Assembly: GCA_003344405.1 (NCBI GenBank)
Contig: NOWV01000009.1
Location: 682,001-746,000, forward strand
Length of the DNA: 64,000 nucleotides
Direction of reading: 5' to 3'
DNA from: Trichoplax sp. H2
Taxonomy: Eukaryota; Placozoa; Uniplacotomia; Trichoplacea
Shown: positions 63,601-64,000 of the stretch, in pieces
Position numbering within the stretch: the stretch's first letter is position 1
Layout of the letters: each line of letters opens with the position of its first letter
Notes under the pieces: generated by a model
Seen by the model: the letters and a program-made list of their open reading frames with translations, nothing else
Databases searched by the model: none
Told to the model about the DNA's origin: nothing
Made by a program: the position numbers and the translations under genes

Positions 63601-63850
63601 TTATAGTTCACATATTAGTGAGATCTGACTACGATGAAAGAACCCCTTTTTTCAAACTATTTATTTTATAAAGGCACTTCCAAGAGCTCTCCAGGAGGTT
63701 TCGCCAGTCTTTTCGTATCAGTTATGTAGTTTTGCGGTAGAAAAGTGTAAAGAATCGACTGCTCGTGTTGTTCTTTGGAGAGAGCTCTGCATTTTGCGCA
63801 GTTATACCATGGAGAGTACTTATTGTGGTATGGATCAAGGAGTTTACAAG
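57641..63850 (+). CDS. AGTPBP1: cytosolic carboxypeptidase 1 (AGTPBP1/Nna1), 5' and 3' incomplete
   Basis: Zinc carboxypeptidase (M14B) that trims glutamate from tubulin and other proteins. Twenty-five exons join in phase: 57641-57762, 58347-58411, 58923-58986, 59098-59244, 59371-59502, 59570-59663, 59756-59793, 59861-60007, 60080-60154, 60249-60401, 60509-60741, 60858-60899, 60981-61138, 61230-61403, 61500-61637, 61725-61800, 61887-61964, 62049-62127, 62217-62446, 62541-62700, 62794-62865, 62942-63050, 63142-63271, 63451-63555, 63674-63850 (about 1000 codons). The first nine exons give the armadillo-like N-terminal region ([20 protein letters not shown]). An acidic linker follows ([13 protein letters not shown]), then the CCP N-domain ([23 protein letters not shown]) and catalytic domain: zinc ligands in ARVHPGE and [20 protein letters not shown], and the catalytic-Glu region RSYTMEST. 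The start-codon exon and the C-terminal exon or exons are not resolved. Confidence 0.95.
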
Positions 63851-64000
63851 GTTAAACCTTAAGCATTGCTAATCTTGCTTTTGAATTTAATAACTCTGCA
63901 ACTTTAATAATATGCTTCGTTACAAATGTTTCACTTCAGCAAGACAAATGATAACTGTTGTTTCCGCTAATTTTTCTCTCATCAATTATAATTATTATGT
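63851..64000. other. intron or 3' part of AGTPBP1 at the window edge
   Basis: The last identified exon ends before a GTTAAA donor, a non-consensus variant, and the family continues for about 100 or more residues after this point. A possible acceptor (TTTCACTTCAG) at about 63938 is followed by too little sequence to test. Confidence 0.4.

Overview
This is eukaryotic, clearly metazoan DNA. It is AT-rich, the genes are broken into small exons joined by GT-AG introns (most introns about 70-700 bp), and the products are animal-type families: a Na+/Ca2+ exchanger, a DEG/ENaC channel, an AF9/ENL YEATS protein, Integrator subunit 14, a cytosolic carboxypeptidase of the CCP1 type, ABHD17, mitochondrial L15 and a PWWP3/MUM1 protein. 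Gene density, intron size and base composition would fit an early-branching animal such as a placozoan (Trichoplax-like); that assignment is an inference. I rebuilt the exon chains by hand, requiring that every splice junction keeps reading frame and family similarity.

Layout, left to right: (1) 671-2552 (+) PWWP3/MUM1-like chromatin protein, 5' end unresolved. (2) 2553-11386, a long stretch with no supported gene. (3) 11387-19960 (+) Na+/Ca2+ exchanger of about 885 aa. (4) 22529-24475 (-) AF9/ENL-like YEATS protein. (5) 28551-30354 (+) INTS14. (6) 33310-34660 (-) ABHD17 depalmitoylase. (7) 36318-37296 (+) mitochondrial ribosomal protein L15. (8) 39303-40175 (-) intronless leucine-rich-repeat protein. 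(9) 45353-49722 (+) DEG/ENaC channel of about 616 aa. (10) 52411-54140 (-) Myb/SANT-like protein. (11) 57641-63850 (+) AGTPBP1/CCP1-type deglutamylase running towards the right edge.

From gene 3 onward the strands alternate strictly (+ - + - + - + - +), giving four divergent intergenic regions. All four carry dense patches of one low-complexity signal, short runs of the pentamer TACTG that flip to its complement CAGTA about GTAC centres (for example TACTGTACAGTA). The five convergent or tandem gaps hold at most short isolated runs. Three foldback (MITE-like) elements and a perfect 17-bp hairpin also lie in intergenic DNA, two of the foldbacks and the hairpin within the pentamer-rich promoter regions. 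This pairing of palindromic repeats with divergent promoters is the most interesting unexplained pattern here.

The genes do not form one pathway. Notable protein features are a Na+/Ca2+ exchanger whose two Calx-beta domains lack most of the acidic Ca2+-coordinating residues known from vertebrate NCX and whose frame needs a putative 8-nt micro-exon; a DEG/ENaC channel with Gln-Gly in place of the conserved His-Gly gating motif; and a YEATS domain with substitutions around its acyl-lysine pocket.
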